From Amblyornis subalaris (Eukaryota > Chordata > Aves > Passeriformes > Ptilonorhynchidae), in contig JACAXG010000110.1 in NCBI GenBank assembly GCA_018881555.1, forward strand, positions 2,797,938 through 2,861,937: DNA of 64,000 nucleotides, written 5' to 3'. Below, one piece after another: positions 21,972 through 36,900 of the stretch. The notes under the pieces were generated by a model, which ran no database searches, had not been told where the DNA came from, and worked only from the letters and a program-made list of their open reading frames with translations. Within the stretch, counting starts at the first letter, position 1; the number at the start of each line of letters is the position of its first letter. The position numbers and the translations under genes are program-made.

Positions 21972-24900
21972 CTGAGGAAAAAAATCACAAGTTTTTTAAA
22001 AAAAGACTACATCATCTTTGCCATTAGAACTTAAATACCATTATAAGCATCAGAGTTCCACAAAAATAAGTTTGATATTTTTTCCCTTCTTGAAAACAGA
22101 GTTTGTGGGTTGAGGTTTTTTTTTGGTTGGTTTGTTTCTTGGGGTTTTTTAAGGGAAGCAAAATCCAAAAGGTACATAAACAAACTGCAATGACCTATGA
22201 GGAAGGTAAACACTTTCAAGAACAGACTGCATTTGTGGAGACAGAGATGTTAACAATATTTAGGCATTACACTGATATTCTAACTGCAAAATAATTGTCC
22301 CAAATTCACACACGTCAAAGTTCCCAATAAATGATGTTATGCACTGTCATTTCCAGAACTTGATTGTGTCTCTAAAATAGGTTATTTCAACTTTCTTATC
22401 TATTCTAGTGTTAGAATAGAATAGATCTAGAATTTCGGGACATCTGTTAGGCCATGAGCCTGCAAAGGACTGCAGTGACCCTCCTGCGTTTACACAGCAG
22501 TCAGTGTGTAGTGAAAACCACAGGAAGAACAATTCTCTCAAGGCCAAAACAGATTCCTTAAGCTTATTAAAAAATAGTGCAAGATATTAAAAAGTACTTG
22601 AACTTTTAGAGCAACTGCCATTCTTATGGTACCTAGTAAAAAGGACATTTTTTCAGGGCTCTATTACTCTAGTATATGGCTTGCAGACAGCTAGGATCAA
22701 ACACCTGCTTTTACATTTTTCAGGAAACCACACAGGTTTGAAACAAATTTTGTTAACTGAAAACTCTGAAAAGAGAAGTTCACTCTGATTTCACAGTACA
22801 GTGAGAGAGCCCAAGCTACTTTGTAAACGTGACTTTAGCAGATTCACAAAATCAACTATTTTATGTACAAGTATGTGAACCATTCAGTATTTTGTATGCT
22901 AACATGGTTAAATGGAAGAAAAACTAATGAACATTTCTGAACAGAATTACAAACAAAAGTTATCCTTTTCTGACTAAGGTTATCTCTTACAGCATTTGCT
23001 CTATTACAAGTATCTGGCACCGAACTACTTTTTGCTGGAGAAGCCTTCAAGACACTTGAATAACTGGAGTAAACAGAAACCTCCAAGGACAGCTTAATAG
23101 GGGAGTCTTAACTGGTTAAAGCTGGAAGCAGTTCTGTGCACTAATCCCTAGTCATAACTACATAATGAGTAGTCAGTCTCAGAAAACGAGAATTTTAGTT
23201 GCAATTCCAGTGCAATGCCTATGGTAAGAGACAAGCATAAAAGAGAGTTGGTAGCAAAGATTTTCAGGAAAAAGTTGTTTCACCAAGGTCTAAATTCTTC
23301 CTCGTTTCAAAGTGTCTTTTCCTCCCCTGATTAGGAGAGGTACAGTGAAAGTTCCTGTTTGAACTACTCATGTTCTAAAATTATGAGTGTGGTCTCCCTA
23401 AAGAAAAGTACCCATTTAAGTAAGTTGTCAAAAATCAGCAAAACCCCATTATTTTGGTGGTGATATTTATTAAAAAAAGGGATAGTAAGAAGTATAAAAC
23501 ATTGTCTATTACCACTCAAATTCATGTAAGAATAAATAATGAATGAAGACAAAGTTGTAGTTCTCAAGCTATTAACCATCATTAGAATTTTACACACACA
23601 AGAAAATGTAAGACAAAGGATTTGTACTATTTTGAGTACCCATTTCAATTTAAGCCTGATGTTTAATGGCGGACATTAATGAATACTCATGAAATAGTTT
23701 TCCTTTTTTTTTTTAAAACCCACACTTCTATTACTTATAGTACAAAGCACAAAACATCAGAAACAGGCAGGTTTAATGACTAGCATTTGTATAACTATCC
23801 TGAAAAAGTGAAAAATGAAATGAGATATACTTTTTACCTGTGTAAATTCACTTCTGATCATGTCAAACTTCTGTTTCTCATGTACAGCTCTAGCAGTATT
23901 TGTCCCATCAAAGGGCTCTGCAAGATCAAATGCAAACATTAGAACTGTTAAAAAAATCTAGAGCTAGACTGTCTCCACTAACCAAGTAGGGTCAATGTAT
24001 CACTGCTTCCCAAGAGTGTATTAAGTAGCCAATTCCTCTTTTGTTCTCAGGAGTTCTTTCTACATAACATTTATCCAAAAAAACCCAAACCAAAACCAAA
24101 CCAACCCAACCAACAAGAAAGAAAGAAAGAAAGGCACATCAAAAAATAAACACCCCCCCCATAAACCAACACAAAACAAACAAACCAAAACCAAAGAAAT
24201 GAAAACTCCAAAGTAAACAAACAAACGAAAGCCCCAAACCCTGAATGCTCTGAATCCCTGAATCGAGCACATCCTCAGGAAGTTTGCAGATGACACAAAG
24301 CTGAGCAGTGCAATTGACACAACAGGACAGGATGCCATCCAGAGGGATCTGGACAAACCTGCAAAGTGGGCCCGTGGGAATCTCATAAATTTCAGCAAGT
24401 CCAAGGGCAAGGTGCTGCACCTGGGTCAGGCAATCCCAGACAAGGGCACAGACTGGGAGAAGTCACTGAGAGCAGCCCTGCCGAGAAGGACTCGGGGGTG
24501 CTGGTGGATGAGAGGCTAGACATGACCCAGCCATGTGCACTCACAGCCCAGAGAGCCAAACGTGTCCTGGGCTGCATTTAAAGCAGCGTGGCCAGCAGAG
24601 CAAGGGAGGGGATTCTGCCCCTCTGCTCTGCTCTGGTGAGACCCCACCTGCAGTGCTGCACACAGCTCTGGGGTCCCCAGCATAGGAAGGACATGGACCT
24701 GTTGGAGTGAGTCCAGAGGAGGCCACAAAAATGGTCACAGGGCTGGTGCAGCTCTCCTAAGAGGACAGACTGAGAGTTGGGGTTGTTCAATCTGGAGAGA
24801 AGGCTCTGGCGGAGATCTTATAGCACCTTCCAGTACTTAAAGACGGGCTACAAGAGACCTGGAGAGAGACTTTTTACAAGAGCATGTAGTGATAGCACCA

Positions 24901-27900
24901 GGGGAAACTAAGAAGGGCAAGCTTAGATTATTAGATATTAGGAAGAAATTCTTTACTGTGAGGGTGGTGAGGCACTGGAAGAGGTTGCTCAGAGAAGTTG
25001 TGGCTGCTCCATCCCTAGAAGAGTTCAAGGCCTGGTTGGATGCAGCTCTGAGCAACCTCGTCTAGTGGAAAGATGTCCTTATCTATAGCAGGGGAGTTGG
25101 AAAGAGATGATCCTTAAGGTCCCTTCCAACCTAAACCATTCTACGACTCTATGAATGCTCTAATGATATGTAATTCATAATAAACTCAGGTTATTATTAT
25201 CTGTTGAAGCATACTATGACTGTGCTGAATTTATGCATCAGTAATTATTTGTTACAGCTGAACAGTCTATGATAACATATCAGAGTATGATTTTGCCTAT
25301 TAAAATATTTTGAAACTTATTACACATGAGCCTCTTTGAACCACTCACTTTAGATTCATCTCATTCAACAGTTTCTCAGTGAAATACTGAGGATATAGCA
25401 AAATATCTACTATAACTTTTTATATAAGACATATCAACTGCTGTAAAATATATTTTCTCACTTCACACCTATTCTGCAATGTTTGTTCATAAGTTAACAA
25501 TCTGGGGGTTCTACTTTCTAACTGGCTACAAATTTATGTGATGTTTTCCCCCTTTTTTTTTTCCCTAAGATAATTAATAGTTTGGAACTTTTTTAAACTG
25601 CAAGATTAAAAAAGTACTTCTTGCTACTGATAGGGTTGCCAACATTAAAACAACTGATACTAAAAAATTATGATGCAGGCACTATGCATTACAGTGTGCT
25701 ACAAAAGAGATTTTATAGTCTTTTCTCCCTTAGTAGAGAACTGCTTAAGTAACATTGTATATATCACACTGGCAGAATGTATGCAAGTCCTTAAGGGCCA
25801 CAGAACCACAGAAGTATTTGCTAGATCAGGTAGATTTTTTTACCTAGTTGGTTATGAATTACTTTTATTCAGACAGGGACATATAGTGAAATAAAGCATT
25901 AAACAGACACCAGAAGGGCTTATGCCTTTATGGAGACTGGAGTTTCAAATTTGGAACATGCTCCATGGCATTAGGTATTTATTTCTGCTAGCTATTTAAA
26001 TTCACAAATAAATTTTTTCATGCAATAAATGTTGTATTTGGCAGTTTTCTAAAAGGATTCTCTTCAAACTGCCTACTTTTCAGTGGACATTTACAGGCAG
26101 ATTACTTTTATTTCAGGCTGTAACATACTTTTAGTTTAGAACAAAAACTGGATATCAAATAAAAATGTACATAGTCCTCTAATGTCAGTCCCATTACTTG
26201 ACAGACTGAACTAGAATAATTAAGAACTCCATGTGACTTACTACATGAAGAACTACAGCATTTCATTTGTGTATCACAAATGTGATGATAACTGCTTTTT
26301 TAATGCTAGGACCTTTATGTTGAATCAGGATATATCTGTATTTTAAAGCAACAAGGGCTGAACCATACAATCTTCTGAAATCATCATCGGAAAAAAGGCA
26401 CTCTAGTCACAAAAGCTGACTCACATCTTCCCTTTAATCTTCCTGCATATTTACTGATTGTCAAAAGACAAACTGATTCCCTGAAGCACAGCACGAATAA
26501 TTTTACAATCAACTACTCTTTATACCACTGCATCTTCTAACCACCAAGACAGTGAGAGTTCATTATAAGTTATTTTGTTAACACAGAGAGATGAGAATAT
26601 TAAAAAAAAAAAAGTAACACAGATTTAACACCAATGTTTGAGGGAAAGGCTAAAGGAGATCATTTTTCCAAATAAAAATACAAGAAATCACATAACTTCA
26701 GAATTGCTGCCAACCAAGCCCTGAGGAATTCTTTTCTGAATTATTTTTAACATGTGAATCTCAAACACTTGAAACTACAAGCATGAATCAGGCGCAGCTG
26801 AGATGGATTCTGATTTGATTTCCCTAAATGACTATCAATGTAATTATCTCATAAAACAGCCATATTTCTAGCTTTTCCACACTGTATCTTTTTCAACAGG
26901 AGAGTATATGATACTACTTGATTTAGACAAGATCTAAACTGAAACTAGCATAGTCGCTAGCAATTTAGAGCTTCTGACAAGGAATGTTCAAAACATTATC
27001 TAAAAGTAGCGTTCTCTGTATCACTGTATCCCCATAGTGGTAAAAGCCTGTAATATTTTAAACTGTCTTGAAAGAGCACCTCTACTATATCTGTTTCTCA
27101 TACAGCAGAAATATATGCGATAATCAGCCTTAAGGCCAAAAACATTTAAAACAGAACATAATTTTTCTTGAGCTAGTCTAAATACATGCAGAATTGTGGA
27201 AACTTGCAGATACAGACATGTGTGATCTATCAACAAATATATTTTAGATATTTAAAAACATATGCAATCATAGCAATTATTGAGATTTTAATCTGCTAAC
27301 AGGAAAATTTGACAAGGACTTGGAAAACAGAATATACTGGCAAGTTTATCTAGCTTTTGAAATCTTCTTCTCAAAGTACAGAGTTTATCTATATACTTTG
27401 CTAACCTAGTTCAGCTTAACAGCTTTTATAAACATAAAGCCTGTTGTGAGTTAAAGTAGGAAATTTTGATTTTGCCTTACAAATCAGAAGTAAAAACTTG
27501 GTATGTGAGGCTAAACCCGCTAAGTCTTGAACCACACTGTAACAGGAAGAAATCAGATATGTCACATATAGATAATTTTGCCCTTTTTAATAGTTCAAAT
27601 GAAAAATGCATTCTTAAGGAAAAGTTGTATGTAATCAAGACCATTAAATGCAAAATCTGGAGTGTCTATTTTGTATGTTGATGTTTATTCTATTTTCCAA
27701 CCTGGCAGAAAGATGACCTAATTATTCAACTACTTTGTAATGTCATAAAGTACTTGAGAGCTTCAAACATACAACCCCCTGCAATACAGTGGATCAGCAT
27801 CACGTGACAGCAGCAGACACAGCTGCCCAGCATTCCCACCTCCCACATTCAGACCAGAGCCTTGGCAATGCCTGACTACACTATCCTGAATCATTTCAGC

Positions 27901-30900
27901 TGTGCAGATACTCTAATTCTCACATTTCTCAACTCTTAAGACTACAGAGTCCAGTGCAATTGGACTACTTCTTCTCCTATAACTGTTAGTTGACTTTTCC
28001 CCAAAGAGTCAAATAAAGAACAGGAATCCCAATCATGAGGCTTCACACTGACATTCACGTAATTATGGCCAAGTTGGCGAGCTCTGGGCCACAGAATAAT
28101 CAACTTCACCAGTAGGTGAAGTTGATTGAAGGTGGTTCTCTGCACAGAGCAGCACAAATGCAGGAAATTATACCCCAACCCCAACCCTCAGCAATCTTGA
28201 ATGTCTGTGCAGCCACAGGACTTTTGACTTATTTCCCCCCTCTCCCAGCAAAATTTTCCCAGAGTCTGACAAATCTTCCCATACCATTTGTCTCCTGCTC
28301 AAGTCCTATTCCTATTTTATCCTGAGACTTCAACCCTTGATATCCTTATCCTAATAGCCTCTATTAATTTGCAGCCAGAGCCCAGGCCACCTCTTGCTTT
28401 ATGACAACAGTTTCCTGTTACACAGCACCTCTCAGTCCCTTCCCTGCTTCTCTTTTCATTCTCCTTAACATCTCAGTCCTTCTCTTGGTCCATCATCTTC
28501 TCTTTCCCTAGTGCAAGCTTCATCTCCTATGTATGCTTACCTGCTCATCTTCTACATGTACATTCCCCACTGCAGCTGAAAGATGTCGCTAGCACCGGAA
28601 TCAGGTTACCTGTATAGTGCTACTGCCCAGTTCTGCTCTGAGACAGCTGAGACCTGCAACTCCAACAGGTAGCCTGGGTTTACCCTCCAGTTCTGGAAGG
28701 CATCATGCAGTCTCTGCACAAAGTCTGTGTCCACAAGCCAGCCCAAAATAGTAGACACAAGGGGATCAACAAACACATAACCTGGTCACTGCTAGGACTT
28801 GCAATGCCTGAGCATTTCCAGAACAAAGAATATTGTTCAAGAGTAATCTGAGTATGTGCCTGCTGTGTTTTTTCGGAAGTTCAAACTTGGCAAAACTGAC
28901 AACTATTTTTGTGGAGCAGAAAAGCACACACTACTGGCATAAAAGCCATTCCTTATTAAAGTCCTAATCCCCATTCCAAAAGTAACAGGGCAATGAGTGC
29001 TCTTGAAGAAAAGGTCAGGAGTACTATTTTTAAACACTATAGAACTTAAAGCTTCCTTCTCAAATGTTTTTGATGGGACTGTTTCCAAACTATTTGCATT
29101 GGTTAAACCTCCTTCTCTACATAATGCACCCAAGCAATATATTTCCCAAAACACAACCAAGGTCAAGTCTAATTGATAGATTTATGTATTTAATGTCTTA
29201 ACAGTTAAAAATTATAATTTTACCTTCTACACAAATAAATTTGTTTCTCCATTCAATACCGTCAGGTCTTGGAACAGCCTTGGCCTCACGAACTGAAATC
29301 ATCTGATGGCTCCAACTACAGAAAAGGAAAACAATTTGCAAAAAATTTTAACTCTTAGTTCTAAATTCATAATCTCAGTTTACATTAAAAAATCTGTCAA
29401 ATTGCAATGTCATACGCCTGGATAACATTCTACTTTATAACAATGAGTAATTTAGTTTAACATTCTAATCTTCATAATTCACTATACAAGAATAAGGAAT
29501 CACAGACAGGAAACAAGAGAAGTTTTTCACTGACAGTGAAAAGTACAATAAGCATCTCCAAAACAGAGCATCACAGGGATCCATGAGTAACATATATTCA
29601 CAATACTATAATTTTTGCAACTAACAATGTCAAACTGAATACTGTCACTTACATTTATTTTTAAGTTCAAAAGAAATTAGAGACTCAAACGTTCGAGAAT
29701 TTTCCGTGGGGAGAAAAGGAATGCAAGGAGTAAGTGCAAAGAGTTACATACTGCATTCCATAAAAGAATATATATATCATAGTATAAAGATATGTAGAAA
29801 TAACTTGCTCACAGGCCTCTCTGGTGCAAGGAACCTATTACTAGAAAGTTTCGACACTTTATATATGCTGAATTTTAGACCTTCACGTATAACAACTCTC
29901 TAATGCTTTCTGCAGACAACTTTACAATAACAAAACCAGGAAACTACCACACTGAAACAGGAACAGCAGGCAGAATACAGGGCAATCTTTATGATGTGCC
30001 ATCATCTTTATGAAGCTTGGCACAACAATATGCCAAATGTAATGGAAGCAAAAAAACCCCACTTTTGGTTTTACGTTCTTATCTACCCAGACAGCTTTCA
30101 GCTGCCCTTAACTAAAGAGAGCAGCTCATCCTGAGTGCCATCACGTGGCACGTGCATGACAGCCAGGAGACTGGGCCCAGTCAGCTGGGGTTTGTGAAAG
30201 GCAGATCTTGACTTACCAACTTGATCTCCTGTAACAGGGTGACCTGCTCAGTGTGTAAGCAAAGAGCTGTGGATCTTGTCTAAGTGGACTTTAGTAAAGC
30301 CTTTGATGCCATTTTCCAGAGCATTATCCTGGAGAAACCGGCTGTTCATGGCTTGGACAGGTGCACTGTTCACTGGGTAAAAAACTGCCTGGACGGCCAA
30401 GCCCAGAGAGTGGTGGTGAGTGGGGTTACATCCAGCTGGTGGCCGGTCACCAGGGCTGTTCCCTAGGGCTCAGTACTGGGGCATGATCTGGATGAGGGGA
30501 TCAAGTGCACCCTCAGTCAGTTTGCAGGTGACACCAAGCTGGGTGGCAGTGTTCTGCTGGAGGGCAGGAAGGCTCTGCACAGGGATCTGGATCATGCTCT
30601 GATGCCAGTGGTGTGAGGTTTAATAAGGCCCAGTGTGGGGTCCTGCCTTGGGGTCACAACAACCCCAGGCAGCTCCACAGGCTGGGGCAGAGGGGCTGGA
30701 AAGCTGTCCAGTGGAAAAGGACCTGGGGCTGCTGGTGACAGCAGCTGAACATGAACCAGTGTGTGCCCAGGTGGCCAAGAAGTCCAATGGCATCCTGGCC
30801 TGTATCAGCAATAGTGTGGCCAGCAGGACCAGGGCAGGGATTGTCCCCCTGTACTCAGCACTGGTGTGGCCACAGCTTGAGTCTTGTGTTCAGTTTTCAG

Positions 30901-33900
30901 CCCTTTATTACAAGAAACACATTGAGGTGCTGAGGTTTGTCCAAAGAAGGCCAATGGAGCTCGTGAAAGGTCTAGAAAACATGTTCTCTGAGGAGTGGTT
31001 GATGGAAATGGCGTTTTTCATTCCTGAGGAAAGGAGGGTCAAGAGGGGACCTCATCCCTCTCTACAGCTACAAGAAGGTTGTAGCCAGGTGTTGATCTCT
31101 TCTGCCATGTCTCAAGAGGAAATGGCCTTAAATTGCACTAGGGGAGGTTCAGATTAGATATTAGAAAAAGATTTTTCACTGAAAGAGTGGTCAGGCACTG
31201 GAATAAGTTGCCTAGGGAAGTGGTGGAATCATCACCTCTGGAAATGTTCAACACGTGTCTGGATGTGGCACTTAGCAACATGGTGTAGGGGTGGTTTCAG
31301 TGGTGTTTGCTTGGCAGTTAGACTACACGATCTTAAATGTCTCTTCCAATCTTGATGTAAATCAAGGAGCTACCCCATCAGTCAAACATCTGGACCACCA
31401 ATACATCATCAAATGTTCTGACTAAATGGGGCTTACAAATACCTGGGCAATGTGCTGCCAGCTGTACTGGTCTTATGCACACCTGGCAGAGGAGCTGGGC
31501 TGGGTACATCAACTGCCTGCAGTAAATCTGTAAACATCAACTGTAAATTAAAATACTGTCTATAATTCATCAGTTAAATTTGGAAGAACTCTGTCCGCCC
31601 TAGACCGCAGATCCACTGTTGTAACACTATTAAGTCAGGGATGATAAGACACCTAAAAATCCATGACTAATTCTACAAATGATCTTTGATACAAGTCATA
31701 ATTAAAGCCACTTATGGAAGTCAGTTGCTTGAATAACTGTACTTCCACAGAACACGTACATTAGTCTTCTATGTAAAAATATGAACAGGACTTATTTTAA
31801 AAAAATGCAGGACGCAGTACATGAAGAGGTTTAGGATACCTCAGTGTGTATATTTAGATTTCTCTTGATATATTCTTTAGAAAATTAGTAAAGATGATGA
31901 TCATTTCTAGCATTCAACGTAAACTAAAGCTTCCATTCTAACCCATCATCATTCCTCTCCTTAATTCCTATAGTAGACTACTTTTGCGAGAATTAGAGAT
32001 GATGTGAAACATCAAATATTTTCCCATCATGTCTTTTAATAATTAAGCATCAACATAGGCTTAATTTAGATGAATTGCTCAAAAAAACCCAAACACACAC
32101 ATAAGCACATGCAAAAAGACAAAAGAGAAAAACCATGTGCTTAGAGCTTCAAACAAGCCTTAAATGCAGCTCAAGAACACTGGTTGCAAGCAGAAGCCGA
32201 CAGTCTGCTTTTTCTAAAAGTTTGTTTAAAAATGAGAGATCCAGGCCAGTGGAGGAAAAAAAAAAAGAAAAAAAAGAGTAAGTCAGGCAACAAAGTATTT
32301 GATCTGCATTTGGTTCAACCAGCAATATTGTTTCACTTGAAACAGTAATTCTTCTCTTGAATTCTTTTTTTCCTAGGCTATACTCGACCCCTCAGCAGAA
32401 AATAAATGCATTTATAATACACTGGTTAAGCATAAAACAACAAAACAAGTGGCATTTCTTGCCGTTTAAAAAGCCTTTTATTTAAACTTGAAAACAAGTA
32501 CTTTGTCTGATAGTCTCATGAAATTGTCTTGGTAACAAAATCATCCTGAATTAGAAATTAATTACAAATAGAAAATTACTTGTGTATCAATTTTAACCAC
32601 TTTGGCTTGCACATAACTTGATTGTTGCCAACACAAAGCAAATATTCCCCCCATACGTATTTTCAATCTATAAGTTAACAATGGCCATTTAAACAGCTAT
32701 TTCAATTATCAGTTATTTCTGTTGTCACTGCCTGCATTAGGTATGTGATCTTCATGGGGAAGGCAAGTATTTGAAAGGAAGAGACTAGGCATTTCCAGGT
32801 GTGTGTATGACTACAGTATGAACAGAATAAAAAGCTTATCTTTTCCAGAGCTTCTTACAAATCAAAGCCACTTGTATAAACACACTAGGATGGGTACAAG
32901 TTGCAAATATATTTAATTCAACATTAGTATTAAAAACGATCCCTTTATTATCTGACCAATTCTATCCCAAAAAGAGCTGCAAGCAACTTCTGACTGCAAT
33001 TTTATATTTTGTCATTAAAATGTAACCAAGCTTTTACCATGTCCACCAAATACAACTTAATTGGTGAATGACCTTAAATAACTGCTGTTTGACTTGCAAC
33101 AATAAATTTAAGAGAGGTGATCACAAAGAACAATCTCTAGGTTCCCTAGCAATAAATTCAGGGGACCAATGCCTTGCTTCAAGGTCTTACTTTTTAAGGA
33201 GACAGCCAAGTGAAAACCTGTTGCCTTCACTCACAACTGCAGAAATGAAATGAGACACCTCCTTCAGAGAGGCTGGTAAACATGGACGAGTTTCCAAATA
33301 CTCTCTTTGGAGAACATCTACACATTTTTTATTTGATCACATTGTCTGCTTAATCAGCAGACAATTTTAAATACTTAAAGTGAAGTCATAACCATAACCA
33401 GCTGTATAATAAGAAGCATTATGCAGACTTGAACTTTAATGGCAAGGTAAATTATACAACCATAAAAGCAAAACAAGCTTTGCCATATATAGTGTGTTAT
33501 TCCAACATGTGCAGCAATTTCCAAACCACCTTTCTTTGGGGACAGGAATGTAGTAGTATAAAAATCACTTCTTATGGACACACTGAAAACTCCAGAGTAG
33601 GACTGTGGAAAGGGTACTGTATAAATACACAGCAATGAACAATTTTCTGAAACATCTTATAGTCTAAATAAACAAAACAGGTTAAAAGCATAAGGGGAAA
33701 AAAACCACAGCACAAGGGCTTATGCATGACTGCACAGGATGCAAAGCTCCTGTTTCTTCCTTTGCTGTACTCTTTCAGTCCATCCTGTCCTGCATCAACT
33801 AAAATGAACCGGTTTTTAACTGAAATACCTGATGGCCTTTGCTAGAGTGAGGGAGAAGTTTAAAACAATGTACCTCCATCTTCCCTTATCTTCCTGACCA

Positions 33901-36900
33901 TTACATGTCAAATAGATCAGTAGTTAAACATTCTAGGCAGGTGGCTTCAATGACTCATTCTGTTCAAAATTATGATCTTCACACACGATCTCATCATTCT
34001 TGATTGTGTGCTGTTCATTCTGCAAAACAGTTCCTGTGTATCAAACCTGGTAGTGTATCCTACTCCACAGATAGAAGCCTACAAAAATCACTTCTATGAA
34101 AATTGAAGTTGTACCCTCTGTAGTAAACTTTTCATCAAACACATTATAGTCCAATAGGGAAAATTCAGTGGCCCAGTACAGGTAATATAAAGATAGCCTA
34201 AGAATCTCAAAATATTGGAGCATAAAGACACCAGTAAATGTTTCACAGGGAAAACAAACACTGAAGAAATTACTGATTACAGCAAAGAAAATATTCAACA
34301 CATTCTGGAGTAAAACACTAGCTTTTGCATGGAAGGCAGAACTAAGAGAGCCCTGTGCTGTGTGTATTAGCAAGTTGAATGTGAGTCAGCAGTGCCCTGG
34401 CAGCCACAAGGGCCACCTGTGTCCTGGGTGCATCAGGCACAGCATCGCCAGCTGGGCAAGGGAGGGGATTGTCCTGCTCTGCTCTGCACTGGGGCAGCCT
34501 CACCCCGAGTGCTGGGGACAGTTTTGGGTGCCACAACACAAGAAAGATATAAAGTTATCAGAGAGTGTCCAAAGCAGGGCCACAAGGATCATGAAGGGTC
34601 TGGAGACGAAGCTGTATGAGGAGCAGCTGATGTCAGTCGGTTTGTTCAGCCTGGAGGAGACTGAGGGGAGACCTCACTGCAGTCTACAACTTCCTCATGA
34701 GTGGACAAGGAAGGGCAGACACTGATCTCTTCACGCTCATGACCACTGACAGGACTTAAGGTAATGGCAGGAAGCTAACCCCGGGGAGGGTTTAAGTTGG
34801 CTATTAGGAAAATATTTTTCACTCGGAGGGTGGTTGGGCACTGAAACAGGCTCCCCAGGGAAGTGGTCACAGCACCAAGCCTGGCAGAGTTTCAGTAAGC
34901 GCTTGGACAATGTTCTCAGGCAAATGGTGTGATTCTTGGGGTTTTCTGCACAGCACCAGCAGTTGGACTTCAGTGAGCTTGATGGATCTCTTCCAACTCA
35001 GCATATTCTATGATTCCATGATTCTGTGATTTAAGTCTTATCCTCATTCTCACTTGTACCGTTGTTTCCATCAGCAACTTCAAAGCAAAGGTAACAGATC
35101 CTGTGGCTAGCATGATGCTATTTTTGCTCTCACTGGCTGGCTATCACACACACAAAACCTTTTATGCACCACATTCATGTTCCTCCCTATGGTGCGCTAA
35201 TTTGTCTTCTCCATTCAATGAAACTATATGGAATTTTACTACCTTCAAGATATCAACCCTATTCCTTTCAAACAGGATTTATAGTTGTCAGGGATAGATA
35301 CACAAATAAACAGTACACTTGACTAAATTTTATTTCTGTAGCAGAAAGAGTTAAAAATAAAATAGGCTGCTGCATTAGTTGCATCATTTCCTCAAAAGAC
35401 TTGTCAGCTATGTAGCATTTTCAACATAGGAATTCTAATGGCTATTTTTACAGGTGGTTTTTTCTTTTTTTTTTTAACAGAATATCACCAGTGAAATGTT
35501 TAAATACTTAACAGAGATTGAACACTAGAAGAACAAGCCTGACATTTTTTTTAGTTGTTTTTTGAACCATTTTCTTCCCTTGACATCAGCAACTATCCTA
35601 TCTTCACTATTTTCTTAAATTATGATCATCACAAAAATAGCATTTAGGGATTACCATCAGTTGAAATACTGATATTGCACAATTTTTGGTCTTCGCAGGT
35701 CTTGGCATATCCTGTCTAATAGTAGGCAAAAATGAAGCCCTTCTGGACCAGACACCAACTTAGGTAGAAATCTGGTCTTTACTATATTCACAAGCACCCA
35801 AACCCAGAAAAGTGAAACTAGATATTTTTCCTGCAATTTTAGAAAAGATCACCTCTGCTATTTTGCACAGGCAAACCAGAAAATTCTTCCTTATTGGGAA
35901 AGATATTTACTGTCATATATGAGAAGATTAACAGCTTTTGTACAGTCAGGTAATAAAAGATTTATCTAGTGTCCCACATAAATTAAGAACCCGAGGTTCT
36001 TAATTCTGGACATCCTCCAGCAGTGTTTTGCCATTTGCCTCTTTAGCAAACGTCACCGTGTCAGCTGGAAAGACAGGTACTCAGGAGAAACATTTAAGAC
36101 AAAAGACCATTCTCTTAACTGCAGAGACCGTTGAAAGAAAATCTCTTATGTGAAAACTTCTCAGTCAGGCTTAAGCATGCACAAAATGCAGTTGGTTCAT
36201 GAGTTACTGCAGGCTGTAAGGATTTACCTTACATAGTTCACATGTGACGCACACCCCAGAAATGTTTTAAGGACTTTATGATTGTTCACTTCTTACATTA
36301 AAGTAGAATATGAACACTTCAAAAATTATGAGTATCCAGCAATTGTACATTTTGTTCTCCTTCCCAGAAATGAAAATTATGCACATACACAGGACAGCAA
36401 CATGCATTAAACAACTGCCTCACAAGTAAGTTATTTAGAAGACCTTTAAGCTGATTGAAATACAACCATATCATATTTTATACGAGCAAGCATTTTTTGT
36501 AAGAAATTCAGAAATACAGGAGCGACAATTTGGCAAAACAGTTGTAACCTAAGGCTTTCTCAGATGCCCTCACAACTTTAGCTTCTCCTCCTCTTATATA
36601 AGGAAGTCCAGACACCAACATTAAACTCAGATTCTAGCAAACCAAGAATGTGAGTTTACCAACTACACAAGGGAGAATTCTTCACTAGGTAAGGCCTATA
36701 CAGACGTATATTCTGGTCAAAGTAAGGACCCACCTGGCCAGTTACCTGCATTGACTCAGGGTGACAAAAGACAACCATTAAGGTCCAAATAACTCATATC
36801 ACAATCAATATCTTAAAAGACAACTAAGAAGAACAGATCTTTCTCACATGTGGATAGGCAGTTATAGAACAGTGTAATATAACAAAACCCAGGAATTTTT

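Larger units (their letters stand above)
23918..29223 (-). other. TENT2 intron 12
   Basis: It contains an A/C-rich simple region (24070-24235), a CR1 fragment (24262-25155) and a less AT-rich pyrimidine-rich block (about 27780-28850) with a perfect hairpin. The rest is plain AT-rich DNA. Confidence 0.85.

Noticed and set aside
22108..22152. G/T-rich tract considered as telomere-like or G-quadruplex DNA
   Set aside because: The G runs are short and irregular, so it is ordinary low-complexity sequence.
30633..31157. 174-residue plus-strand frame
   Set aside because: It lies in the 3' part of a CR1 element and is not a host gene.
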